Shown in pieces: positions 49,465 to 59,856 of a stretch of 64,000 bases of DNA. Within the stretch, counting starts at the first letter, position 1. The number at the start of each line of letters is the position of its first letter. The position numbers and the translations under genes were made by a program. Source of the DNA: Solen grandis (lineage: Eukaryota > Mollusca > Bivalvia > Adapedonta > Solenidae); contig CM037783.1 in NCBI GenBank assembly GCA_021229015.1, positions 25,300,052 through 25,364,051 of the forward strand, given 5' to 3'. The notes beneath the pieces were generated by a model. That model was not told the DNA's origin. It saw nothing but the letters and a program-made list of their open reading frames with translations, and did not search any database.

Positions 49465-49620
49465 TGTAGCTGCTGATTTGATAAGCTTATACAAAGGTCA
49501 ATCTGAGATGACCCTCTATACGATGTGGTCAGATTCAGTATGCTGACTGGATCTGACCACATTGTATAAAGGGTCGTCTCAGATTGACCTTTGTATAAGC
49601 TTATCAAATCAGCGGCTACA
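49465..49620. repeat. Near-perfect 70-bp hairpin with 16-nt loop
   Basis: 49465-49534 and 49551-49620 are complementary at 66 of 70 positions. Of the four differences, three would be G-U pairs in the + strand RNA and one a C-A mismatch. Arm core: AAGCTTATACAAAGGTCAAT. Loop TCAGTATGCTGACTGG. It lies 150 bp after the tandem array, in apparently non-coding DNA. Confidence 0.9.
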
Positions 49621-50358
49621 GAATCGTTCGTCAAGTCCTAATCGCAGATAGTAGAGGAGCGCAAATTAGGATATGATTTTAATGAGATGAAAATGATCAC
49701 AAAGTGGTATATGTAGTTTAATAAACCAAACCCTGTCCAGCTTTTCAGACACAGCATGTAGCATATTTGTAGATAATATTTGATAAGGGTCAAATAAAGG
49801 AGCTATACATGTACCAGTGTTTAGTCAGGTCATGGGTATAAGCCCTGATATATGTACCAACAGACCTCTGGACTCTAACATACTGGTTGCTCATTTTTAT
49901 CATTTACCATACAGGTATGCCATTTTTATTTACGACCATGTTTTAACTGTCAAACAGAAAGAATTTACAGTGTTAGCCTGTATATTTTTTTTCCGGATCA
50001 TCTTTTTTCAAACAATGAAAAGCTCATTTAAAACTCATGAACCAGCAAGTTAACTTGCGTGCAAATAAGCAGCAAGACATAAGCAACGGCCAACTGACGA
50101 TAGCGTAGCTGAACTTTACGCGACCACAGCTTATTGATATTACTGTAACTCTATTTCATTTGTTTAGAAACCATTGTAATCTCAAAGATACATAGCCTTT
50201 ACACCAACTCCAAATATATACTATTAATACATTCCAATTAATCTCAGAGACTGTCAATAGTTCAATACTTGTTCTGACCAGGTGCACTTCACTGAACTGT
50301 GATCAATAGAATTTACCGTATTCCCTGAAATAAATAAAGGACACCTCTGCCTCTATAT

Positions 50359-50463
50359 ATGGGGACACCATTGTTGCTCATGAGGATACCAATGCCATTC
50401 ATGAGGACAATTCTGCTTCTAATGAGGACACCACCACCTCTTATGATGATACTATATATCTCT
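50359..50463. repeat. 21-bp minisatellite, five units
   Basis: Units start ATGGGGACACCA, ATGAGGATACCA, ATGAGGACAATT, ATGAGGACACCA, ATGATGATACTA at exact 21-bp spacing. The period keeps a frame open, but the frame has no recognisable protein. Confidence 0.8.
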
Positions 50464-50781
50464 TGAGAACCAAAACAATGAAGATTCAGTTTACAAACCA
50501 CATAGAAATGGATGTGTACTCATAAGAGGGGGAAGAGGCAGTTGACCGAGGACAGTTATTAGTTGTTTGTAAAAAATAAATATAATTATATAGTTCTGGG
50601 ACTTTTATTGGATATAGTTTGGTAACTCTGTTAGTGTCACTTCCTGTTCATGTTTTTTATCAGTTTTCAGTCAATATAGCTGAGTAAACATATTCTGCAT
50701 TAGGGCTGTAACAATACACTGGATTGTGAACATGAATATACCAATCAATATCGGGTCTTAAATACAAAGTTAAAAAATATA

Positions 50782-50896
50782 AAACTTGACTTGACTGTTT
50801 GAGTTTACCGTCGCTTCGACAGTATTTCAGTCATATAGCGATGTCCAGCTAATTACAGGTGGAGGAAGACCCCGAATGTACGTAGGCATCCGGGTA
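50782..50896 (-). mobile_element. SINE-A, 5'-truncated, with 13-bp target-site duplication
   Basis: The minus strand carries only the 3' half of SINE-A (ACTGTCGAAGCGACGGTAAA and the preceding body). It is bracketed by a perfect direct repeat GTTAAAAAATATA at 50769-50781 and 50897-50909. The tail ends with the same CAAGTCAAG repeat as the full copy, so truncation happened on insertion. Confidence 0.8.
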
Positions 50897-51688
50897 GTTA
50901 AAAAATATAGTAAATACAGTCTTAATAAACATTTATACCAAATTATGTACATCATACTTGCGTTTTCAAAGACATTCATAATGTTATAACTACTGGTACT
51001 GTTAATATGTCATGCAAATTATAAAAAAATATAAGAAATGGATTAAACCATGACTCAAGACACTAATAGACATAATTGTGATTGCTTTTCAATCTTGATG
51101 TAATAATATCTTTTAAGCTCTAATGTAGATGTAAAGATGGACACCCCTGTACTCATATAGATGGAACTTGTTTCAGAATACCTTGTGTAAATTGTAAAGT
51201 GTGTGATTGATCCAATTATTTCTATGTTTATAACTTTGAAATTTTTATAACATTAGTTGCAGACCATGTCATGATTGTGTCATAAAATTCCAGTTTCTAA
51301 AAGTGTAATATCATAGGAATTACAGAAAAAAATAGAGAGAAATAAGTGTATGTTTCTGCATTTATTGTGTGACTATAAAACACACATTTTGATAAATTAA
51401 AATATAACATGTTTCAAGTAGTATTTCCTTAAATCTTGTTTGAAAATATTCTGTTCTTAGCCTTATGAATATAAGAATATCTACACTGTATGTTGCGATA
51501 TCGGTGCATCATAATTAATATTCAGCTCTATTGTCACTGTCCTATTCTTCAGTCAGTGCGAAGGAATCAACTGATAGTACGCTTTGATTTATCTGTATTT
51601 TATTATGCCTGCTCTCATTTAGTGGCTGAGTGTCTTAATCTGTCCAGGGTCTAATTCTGTTGCAGTTCTGTGGGTTTGTTTGTTTAGT

Positions 51689-51849
51689 GGGTTTCAGTCC
51701 CACTGAGCATATTTCATTTGAAGGTATTGTCCACTTGAGACAGGTGTAGTTTCCCATACTGCAGTATTGTTAATAATGCATGGCACAATACCATTCCCAG
51801 TCACAGGATTTTACCCTGAAACATAATTTCATATGGACTATGATGGCGC
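51689..51849 (-). mobile_element. SINE-B copy cut by a TTAA MITE
   Basis: GGGTTTCAGTCCCACTGAGC, CATACTGCAGTATTGTTAAT and ATACCATTCCCAGTCACAGG read as a diverged reversed SINE-B. The piggyBac-like MITE at 51850 begins directly at its head side. Confidence 0.6.
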
Positions 51850-52091
51850 TTAACCCTTTCCCTCATATAGACTCATTTTGACGCACTCAGTAGGTACCAC
51901 ATAAAGCCTGATCTGCAGAAAACCACAGTTAAACCTTACCAAATTTAATTATAAAGTCCTCATTTCCAGACCACTGAGGAGCAGCGAACAGCATAAAACC
52001 TGATCAGCCTGCGAGTTACTCGCAGGCTGATCTGGTTTTATGCTGTTAGCATAGGTCTTTTCATGGTTTCCTCTATGAGGGAAAGGGTTAA
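51850..52091. mobile_element. piggyBac-like MITE, copy 2
   Basis: 242 bp including both TTAA. The centre forms a long stem: GCGAACAGCATAAAACC, then GATCAGCCTGCGAG-TTA-CTCGCAGGCTGATC, then GGTTTTATGCTGTT (read in order). It is inserted at the edge of a SINE-B copy. Confidence 0.85.
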
Positions 52092-52838
52092 ATTAATTTA
52101 CACTCAAAACATGTCTTTATGAAGTAATGGGTAAAATACAACTTAGCTAGATATAATTGATAATTTAATATAAACATACATCGTTTTCATTATCATTTTG
52201 TAAAATACAATCTCACTATCTTGATGGACTCTTAGTTAAACTAGGAAGTGTCTTAAACATTTTTTGCCCCCCTCCTCTCCTTGAATGGGGAACCAACTTA
52301 CAATCTTCATTTAATCTTAATTATACTACCATTCCTCACTATTTCTGAAAAGATGACTTCAACTTTAGTTAGATGATCAGTATTTCAATGTACATTTCAG
52401 CTCCATTACAAAAAAATCTGTATTTGACAAGCTAGTATAGGACATTACATACAGCTTTATGTTGGTCTCTGTTAACTTTGGTTCTTTTATAAACAAATCA
52501 CAAAGTAAAGATATGGGTCCCTTTATTTAAACCAATCACAAATTAAATTTGAGATATGGGTTCCAGTATTTGACTATGCTATTTTGGCTTCCATATCTTA
52601 AAAGAGTGCATTATACAGGATCTATACTGTATTGACATCCTAGCGTCATTTACTGAACCGGAAATCATGACCCATCTAAAATCATTGATCACATTTTAAT
52701 TAGTCTCTTTATACTGAGATGGGTCATTCAGGCATGAATAATACGTTTGGAAATATACAGTACAATCTCAATTTAAGGCCCCATGGAATAGGGGGATTTG
52801 TTGTCCCATTGGCAGGAATTAGGACTTGTTGGGACATT

Positions 52839-53235
52839 GTTGAGACTGGTATATAGTGCTGCCTCACTACAATATAATGCACTTGGCATGATACCACACC
52901 CAGTCACATTATCTTAACCCTTTCCCTCATATAGACTCATTTTGACACACTCAATAGGTACCACATAAAGCCTGATCTGCAGAAAACCACAGTTAAACCT
53001 TACCAAATTTAATTATAAAGTCCTCATATCCAGACCACTAAGGAGCAGCGAACAGCATAAAACCTGATCAGCCTGCGAGTTACTCGCAGGCTGATCTGGT
53101 ATTATGCTGTTCGCATAGGTCTTTTCATGGTATCCTCTATGAGGGAAAGGGTTAACACTGGGCAAGGCAGTGCTGAAACTACCCATGTATGCTGATACCA
53201 GGACCATTTTAAAGACTATGGCATTGAACCTACAA
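52839..53235 (-). mobile_element. SINE-B copy split by a piggyBac-like MITE
   Basis: The reversed SINE-B body ends at CACACCCAGTCACATTATC (52913) and resumes after the MITE at 53156 with CACTGGGCAAGGCAG, the next part of the same SINE order. The MITE, with its TTAA duplication, therefore landed inside this SINE. The SINE is diverged. Confidence 0.65.
52914..53155. mobile_element. piggyBac-like MITE, copy 3 (nested in SINE-B)
   Basis: Same length and stem as copy 2, with TTAA at 52914-52917 and 53152-53155. The flanking SINE-B halves line up across it, which shows directly that this is an insertion. Confidence 0.85.
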
Positions 53236-53239
53236 CTCC

Positions 53240-53742
53240 TAGTTATACAGGGCAAATTTTATTGCTTTAATTTTAGTTATTAAATTCCACAAATGAAATA
53301 GTTTATTTATATATGCAATAATTTGACATTGCTTGTCTCAGAATTTTGCCTTTATTTTAACTGCATTGCCAGGACTGATCCATCTTCTGGTCCGCAACAT
53401 TAATGAGGCACATTGATTGTACACACACTACAGATGTAGAGCTTATTTTTTAAGAGATTGAGTTGATACATTATTCACTAAATTTGCTTTGTAACTTTGA
53501 TACAAGTTCTGTCCCACAATTATTGTAACGTTCTTACAGTGTCACACATAAATTATTACATCTGTTCAAGACATGAAACCTAACTATGCTAAACAAAATT
53601 TCTTTTCAAATTAAAACAAATTTTTGGTAGATCTTCTGAATATTTGCTATTATTTTAACTTTATTTTTCAATTGAATTTGCAGTCTGAGGCTTAAGCTTG
53701 GATCTGATGATAGGCCATGATAGGTTGTATTTGTGTATTTAT
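53240..53742. other. Non-coding stretch before the element that abuts exon A
   Basis: Nothing recognised. Confidence 0.5.
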
Positions 53743-54133
53743 TATGCCCCCCTTTGGAGAAGAGGGGGCATATTTTGCCAGTCAGTCTGTCCGTCAGTAG
53801 ATTACTTCGTTTTTTATCAAAAACTGGAAAATGCTTGGTCCACATTCCTCAAACTTCATAGGGTGATTGGACATGACTAGTAGATGACCCCTATTGATTT
53901 TGGGTCACTTGGTCAAAGGTCAAGGTAACATTGACCTCGAATGTGAAAATTGTTTCTGATCAATAACTGGAGAATGCTTGGGCCAACATTCCTCAAACTT
54001 CATAGGGTGATTTGTCAGGACTAGTAGATGACCCCTATTGATTTTGGTGTCACTTGGTGAAGATCAAGGTCACAGTTGCCTATAATGTGAAAATTGTGCG
54101 TAGAGGGCATATGTGTCGTTCCGACAACTCTTG
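53743..54133 (+). mobile_element. Tandem-core element of another family, abutting exon A
   Basis: 5' hairpin TATGCCCCC (53743-53751) with GGGGGCATA (53764-53772). Two units of about 130 bp follow (ACTGGAGAATGCTTGGGCCA, CTCAAACTTCATAGGGTGAT, TAGTAGATGACCCCTATTGA). The 3' hairpin TGTCG-TTC-CGACA is followed by ACTCTTG and a T run. Exon A starts 24 nt after the last G. Confidence 0.75.
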
Positions 54134-54157
54134 TTTATTTTTAACTTTTTATTGCAG

Positions 54158-54373
54158 CAAAAGGTGTTTGATGACCTTGGACAGGGTGTACTGGACAACG
54201 CATGGAAGGGTTACAACTGCTCCTTGTTTGCCTATGGGCAGACAGGGTCTGGAAAATCCTACTCCATGGTGGGATATGGGGCCAACAAGGGGATTGTCCC
54301 CATGTTCTGTGATGAGATCTTCAAGGGCATTGATGAAAAGAGGAAGACCGCAGGAAAGGATGAAGATTACCAG
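54158..54373 (+). CDS. Kinesin motor exon A: P-loop (Walker A)
   Basis: An internal exon of a kinesin heavy-chain motor domain, the ATP-driven microtubule motor. It opens after an acceptor ending ATTGCAG and closes before a GTGAGT donor; 216 nt is 72 codons with phase 0 at both ends. It starts QKVFDDLGQGVLDNAWKGYN, the usual segment before the nucleotide site, then has the Walker A motif GQTGSGKSYSMVGYG and ANKGIVPMFCDEIFKGI. Known of the family: the 'GYGANKGIVP' stretch after the P-loop resembles KIF28/KLP-6-type kinesin-3 relatives better than KIF1. That subtype is inference from memory. A repeat element ends only 24 nt upstream, so the intron's acceptor region partly abuts repeat DNA. The N-terminal RVRPF exon was not found upstream and may lie far off or outside the window. 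Confidence 0.95.
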
Positions 54374-54558
54374 GTGAGTGGGACATTTACAAGGCATTTA
54401 ATATTGTTCAGTGTCAACGTCACTGTAGGCTTGCCCTCAAAGCAATATCCTCAGACTAGAGCATCATAAGTAAACTCTTAGCATTTTTAGATTTTTAACT
54501 TTTTATGAAATGCTCTTTGATGCAATTAATACACTGTTTTGCAATCTTTTTAACTTTT

Positions 54559-55465
54559 AGCTCACCTGAGCAACATTCAGATTGAGCTTTTGTGATCAGT
54601 TGAGTGTGCATCCATCGTGCATATGTGAGTTGTGCGTTCAACAACTTTAGTGTTTACACTCTAGCATCTCCATTTATGAACAATCATCTTCAAACTTTAT
54701 GACAATACTTATGACCCTAATATCTTGAACAAGTTTGATTATGACTAAGATCGGCTAATTGCCAGATTTCCCTTTGTTTACACTCTAGACAATGAAAATG
54801 ACATAATCTCTCAATCAAGTTTCATTATGGCTGATATTGGTGTATAAGGTCAGGAGTTATGGCCCTTTATTTATCAAAAAATGCCAGATTCACATTGTTT
54901 ACACTCTAGCATCTTCATTCCTTAAGCAGTTAGCATCTTCATTCCTTAAGCAATCTTCTTCAAACTTTACAATAATGTTTATCGTCATAATCATTTAGCT
55001 AAGTAGGATTATGATATTGGCCCATTAGGTCAGGAGTTATGGCCCTTATATTATAAAAAATAAATGTCTTCAATATTAGTGTTTACACTGTAGAAACCAC
55101 AAGTTTTTATCCATCTACCTCAAACTTGCTCATACTGTATTTCTTGATAATATCTCAGTCAAGTTAAGTCTTGGGTTGAAGGGGTAAAAAAGTAGGTCAC
55201 TAGGTCAAATCATAGTAAAGTCCTGTTTACACACTAGGGGCCACATTATTAGCTGAATCTTTTCAAAATTGATCAGAATATTTATCTTGATGATATCTTT
55301 ATTGAGTTTAATCATGGTCTAATGTTATAAGGGCACTTAAATTATAGCCAAATCTTTCTCAAACTAGGTCAGAATGTTTGTCTTGATATTTATTTCAAGT
55401 TATGTCATGGGCTTGGCTATGGTCAGTAATCAGGTGAGTGATGAAGTGCCATCATGGCCCTCTTA
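54559..55465 (+). mobile_element. Tandem-core element with the same ends but a different core
   Basis: Starts AGCTCACCTGAGCAACATTC and ends CAGGTGAGTGATGAAGTGCC, ATCATGGCCCTCTTA, as at loci 1 and 2. The inside is a diverged roughly 120-bp unit (TTTACACTCTAGCATC near 54653, 54779 and 54897) unlike the 319-bp unit. It is intronic, between exons A and B. Confidence 0.7.
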
Positions 55466-56284
55466 TTATGTATTGCTTTTAATACATTCAAAACATTGTC
55501 TTACAATTGTTCATTAGGATGAAAACATATAAAAAGTCTTAATTCAAACTTCCTTTCTTTTAACTTTTGCCACTATTATAGAGTTTAGCCAAGCTTTCGA
55601 GTTTGTTCAGAAATAGACCCCATTACAAACATTGTATAAAAATACCCAGCTTATATAAGTCTCATATGAAATATGTGGAGATCAATACCAGTGCAGGTTT
55701 TTCTTCAAAAGTATCATCATAAGCTACACAGTGTTATTTATATATCTACCCTTAATAAAATTTTAATGAGGGATCAAGTGACACATTCAAATATCAACTT
55801 GAAATTTGAAATCAGAAACTGCGTTGGTGTTTGTCTATTCATGGACATTTTCTGGATCACTAACCAGTACATTGAAATGGCTGTGTTCAATGCTAGATAG
55901 CTGAAATTATATTGTTAAATAGTTATTTTGATGCATAGTTATGATCAAATTAATAAACACATGATGAGATTACAGTCAAAACTATAGGATTTAGATAATT
56001 TTTACACAAACTTTGTACATCTATACATGTAAGATACAATAGATTTACATATGTTTTGCATACAGTCAAAAAAGAAGATGCTTTTCAATAGAATTGGAGA
56101 GGTGTAAAACTAAAGAAATGAAGAATTATTGGAACCCTTGAATGTTTTCCTAATGACCTAAAACTAAAATTCACTAATATTTTTGTGGTGACCTTACTTA
56201 GATTTATCAGAATTTACAGGTGCAGAAAAAGCATTTTTTTTTCCCCTATGAAATATTGTATCAGTGTGTCTTGATATGGTTGTG

Positions 56285-56470
56285 GTTAGTACACTGGTTT
56301 TCACTTGATCCTAGGTCAGTCGTACATTGATTGTAAATGGATATTTGATTGTTTTTTCGGTCAAGATGCCTGGTTTTCTCCTGGTGCTCCGGTTTCCTAC
56401 CATATCAAAGACAATACAATCACCAACATCAGTGCCATTGAGAAATCTAATTCTTGTAAGATGAAAAAAA
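56285..56470 (+). mobile_element. SINE-D related copy just before exon B
   Basis: TGGTTTTCTCCTGGTGCTCC and GGTTTCCTACCATATCAAAG match the SINE-D body. It ends about 30 bp before the exon B acceptor. Confidence 0.5.
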
Positions 56471-56501
56471 TCTAGAATAAATCCTGTATGTTGCTGTACA
56501 G

Positions 56502-56619
56502 GTGGTGTTGAGCATGTTGGAGATCTACAACGAGCAGGTGCGTGACTTGTTGAACGCCAAGACCATGACACAGAAGGGCGGACTGAAAGTGAGGCAGCAT
56601 CCGGACAAGGGCTTCTACG
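56502..56619 (+). CDS. Kinesin motor exon B: SMLEIYNEQVRDLL segment
   Basis: Second visible exon of the same motor. The acceptor is TGTACAG and the donor is G/GTGGGT. It is 118 nt and ends in phase 1. The residues VVLSMLEIYNEQVRDLL match the near-invariant kinesin 'S(M)LEIYNE.(V/I).DLL' strand and helix, followed by NAKTMTQKGGLKVRQHPDKGFY, the loop leading to the microtubule-facing 'VYVE(D/N)L' strand. It joins exon A (ending DEDYQ) without gap or frameshift. The 2.1-kb intron before it carries the tandem-core repeat at 54559-55465 and a SINE-like copy at 56285-56470. Reading on past the donor is open for a while, but the phase-1 join to exon C restores the expected Y-V-E-N-L sequence, which supports the chosen donor. 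Confidence 0.95.
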
Positions 56620-56799
56620 GTGGGTACCCAGTGTGTCCATACACACACATACAACAGTACAAGCATGTGGCAATTTTTGGGGCAAGATTGCGGGAATCTG
56701 AATTTTACTGCATGCAAGTCTACCAAAATTGTCCTTGCATTTTTCACTTTAATTGACAGAATTGTTTAAAAGTTTAAGTCTTGTCACTTAGATTTTTGG

Positions 56800-56930
56800 T
56801 AACGAGAAAGCCTTCTAGCTGGCTTGAGATAAGTCCAAGTTTCTGTCTCGGTGCCTCTATACAGGTACCTCTCCATCTGTAATAAGTAACATGTCACCAT
56901 ATGACTGTGAAACATTTTGGCGATGACCCC
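56800..56930 (+). mobile_element. SINE-A fragment in a kinesin intron, strongly diverged
   Basis: GAAAGCCTTCTAGCTGGCTT, GTGCCTCTATACAGG and CACCATATGACTGTGAAACA follow the SINE-A body and 3' domain order, with many substitutions. It is intronic, between exons B and C. Confidence 0.55.
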
Positions 56931-57009
56931 CTCCAAAGCAGGAACAATTATATTGGGATCATGGTTGTCATGCCCAATCCCTTTACATTTTCAATAACAG
57001 AAGCATGCA

Positions 57010-57260
57010 GTTGCAAGGATATTGATCCATTATCTCATGAATATTCACGTACAAATTTATGACTTTGGTGAATATATATTTACTAAACTTTAATGTTATA
57101 AACAAAAATTAAATATATATTTTATGTACAGACTGTAGAATCTGAGCAATATTTTCTGATCAAACAGCAGACCCTGATCAGACAATACCTGGAAAGATTT
57201 GTCTGGTCTAAGTCTAATCTGCTTGCCAACATGTCTGAATAAGGTAAATGGTTAATCACC
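57010..57260. repeat. Dispersed repeat related to 30655-30975
   Basis: CATTATCTCATGAATATTCA, TGTACAGACTGTAGAATCTG, ACCCTGATCAGACAATACCT and AAGGTAAATGGTTAA parallel 30690-30975. Intronic. Confidence 0.55.
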
Positions 57261-57937
57261 TTCAGTAATAGATCGAAAGTTTTTCTTATCTTTTGCACTC
57301 TAACGTATTGGGTAATGAGCTAGAACAACTTCCTAGCCAAGAAAAAAATATTAAGCATGTTTTCATTCCAAAATGTTTATAAACAAGGAAGCTTGAAATA
57401 TCATGCAAGCAATGACGCGCGATGGCATAGATAATGGCCGACATTGGCTTGTTACCACAGAATGCATTTCCTGTCATCAAATGTCTGTTTGCCATGGCAA
57501 TGGTCACAAACCCATTTTACTGCTCTAGTGTTTTTACATCAGCTGATTTTATCGCTAATCACGCTGGAAGTTATGCGCTTGTTTATATAATCAGAATGCA
57601 TGGAGAGTGATAAGTATTGTCTGATGCTATCATTAGTGAAAAAACTCTTCCTATTTTGTCATCAACAGCAATCACTGGTTTAAGATTTATTACCTCCTTT
57701 CTATGTAAATGCAGCATAGCACATGCTTGCATTTTATTTTCTTGCTTTGACTTCCTGTGTTTGTTTACAATTTGTTCTGCAGATGATTCTTGCCAGGCTG
57801 CATCCCAGCAGATTAAGTCAATAAAATCTGAAGGTTAAACATAATTACCAGGGAGTCAGAATTTGTTTGTTTGTTTTTTCTGATTAAATAATACTATCAG
57901 CAGAAGTCTTCACAAAACCTCTCTTTGTTTGTTTATT

Positions 57938-58175
57938 GGGTTTAACGTCCCACCGATAGTATTTCAGTCATTTGGAGACTATATCTACTTGAGAAAAATA
58001 TAATGCTGCCATACTGCAGAATCAAGCCATAGACATGTGGCATGATACCACACCCAGTCACATTATCCTGACACCAGGCCAACCAGTCCTGGAACTCATA
58101 TGTTGAGTGCCAAGCAATGGAGCTATACCAGTACCATTTTTAACGACTTTGGTATGTTCTGCCAGGAACAATCCA
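57938..58175 (-). mobile_element. SINE-B copy in the intron between exons B and C
   Basis: GGGTTTAACGTCCCACCGAT, TGGCATGATACCACACCCAG and GACACCAGGCCAACCAGTCC read on +. It forms an inverted pair with the copy at 58800. Confidence 0.75.
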
Positions 58176-58799
58176 GACTTAAAAAAGGTTAAAAGAAAAA
58201 TTTTTAAAAAAACCTTTAATTTTGGAAAAGAAATTATTTACATTGCAAGTTTCTATGTACAATGTATATCAATGCATAATTCAAATTATTTGTTGAAATT
58301 GCTGTTTGTGTAGGGAAAAAAAGTACTGGTAGATCCACGAAAAAGAAATACAATAAATAAATGGCTGATAATTGTGGTGATGAATAGGTTTCTTTGATGA
58401 AGTATGATAATACAGAATGTTAAATATGCGTTAAAATGTTGGAGGTAATATGACATGAAATGAAGTCACAGTTGATGTCAGTCTGGAATTCAAGAAACCA
58501 TACTTGCCACTAAGTAATACATAAAATATTATGGAAGAATTTCTTTCTTTCATGTTTTTACCAATAATATAAGTTACTGGTTATGTTGCCTTGGAGACAA
58601 GTTCTTACAGCTCAGTAAACATAATCATATAGTCTGTTTATTGAGTAAACTGAAATAATAATGTGAAAGGGGCCTAGCAAATAGTGGTCTGAAGTGTAAG
58701 GTGGTTGTAATATTAAGGGGGTTTCTATATACAGGCAGTTTTACTGTACTCATATGCTTCAACTTTTCTCTGAGTTTGTTCGTAAGCTGATGAATCTTA

Positions 58800-59078
58800 A
58801 TTTGTTTGACTTTGGAGGTTGTTGGTTTGATTTCCAGCCATACATACCAAAGTTGTGAAAAGTGGTACTGATATAGCTCCCTCATAGGCACTCAGCATAT
58901 GTATAGGTAGCTCCAGTATTGGCTGGCCCAGTGTCAGGATAATGTGGTATTATGCAACATGTCTACAGCGTGATACTGCAGTGTGGCAGCACTGTACCTG
59001 TCTCAAGTAGACATAGCCGCCAATGACTAAAATATAGCCTATAGGATGTTAGACCCAGTAAACAAACATAATAGAATT
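58800..59078 (+). mobile_element. SINE-B copy in the intron between exons B and C, opposite orientation
   Basis: A B-box-like TGGTTTGATTTCCAG, then GGCCCAGTGTCAGGATAATG, GTGATACTGCAGTGTGGCAG and AATGACTAAAATATAGCC on +. With 57938-58175 it makes an inverted pair about 620 bp apart that could pair in the pre-mRNA. Confidence 0.7.
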
Positions 59079-59094
59079 TTAAAAAAAAATTTGA

Positions 59095-59275
59095 CCTCGA
59101 GGGTGCCATGGTCCAGTCGTGGTGTACATAATTGCAGATTAGAATGTGGTAGGTTTGACCCCTATTGGGACACAAAGTAACTCAAGTGCAAAGTACATTT
59201 CCATCTCAGGAACCATTGAAATAGATTTATATAGGAACTTCTTTACCAGTAGATATAAAAAGTTTAAACCAATGA
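59095..59275 (+). mobile_element. SINE-C copy upstream of exon C
   Basis: GAGGGTGCCATGGTCCAGTC (A-box-like) and GTAGGTTTGACCCCTATTGG (B-box-like), followed by a body ending near AGTTTAAACCAATGAATGA. It is intronic and adjoins the SINE-B copy ending at 59078. Confidence 0.55.
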
Positions 59276-59319
59276 ATGATCATTTCTGAAACTCAAGCTT
59301 TGCTGTAAGGGTACATATA

Positions 59320-59425
59320 CATATATTGGCATTTCTCATTTAAAGAAGAGCAATTTGATTTTGACTGTATCACTTCAATGCTTATCTGTGTCTGTACATT
59401 TGACAATGATTGATGTGTGTGTGTT
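59320..59425. repeat. Intron segment duplicated at 61936
   Basis: TTGGCATTTCTCATTTAAAG, GCTTATCTGTGTCTGTACAT and AATGATTGATGTGTG recur at 61936-62036. This copy leads straight into the exon C acceptor. Confidence 0.8.
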
Positions 59426-59440
59426 TATCTTTTTGTACAG

Positions 59441-59552
59441 TTGAGAACCTTACGTCAGTCGGAGTGAACAGCTACAAGGAGATTGATGGGAAGATCAATG
59501 AGGGGACACGGAACAGGACTGTCGCCGCCACCAACATGAACGCAACCAGCAG
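59441..59552 (+). CDS. Kinesin motor exon C: switch I
   Basis: Third visible exon, after acceptor TTTTTGTACAG and before donor AG/GTAACC. It is 112 nt, entered in phase 1 and left in phase 2. It encodes VENLTSVGVNSYKEIDGKI, then NEGTRNRTVAATNMNATSS. The last part begins switch I, which continues into exon D as SSRAH. Most kinesins have SSRSH; the A for S is in a position seen in KIF28/KLP-6-like motors (recalled, not checked). About 105 bp of the intron just before this exon (59320-59425) reappears at 61936-62036, beyond the exon and its downstream repeat, but the exon itself is not duplicated there. Confidence 0.95.
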
Positions 59553-59856
59553 GTAACCAAAAACATCATTTTAGTTCCCTATTGGTGTAAATACCAGATG
59601 GGACTATAGGTTTACCCTCCATCTGCCCTTCCATCCTACTGTCTGTCTGGCTGTCTGTCTGTGTGAGCAAACATCCAGTGCTCTCCTTTATCAGAGACCA
59701 TTCACCAACACTACTATCAGTGCCGGTGACAGATTTTCACAAGCAAATTGACTTTCTTTTCAATAGTTAACTTCATAAGTAGGACAAGTCTAGGATGAGT
59801 TGTATCAAACTTAGAACATTTCATGTAGTGACCCAAATAAACATAGGGCTATTTTT

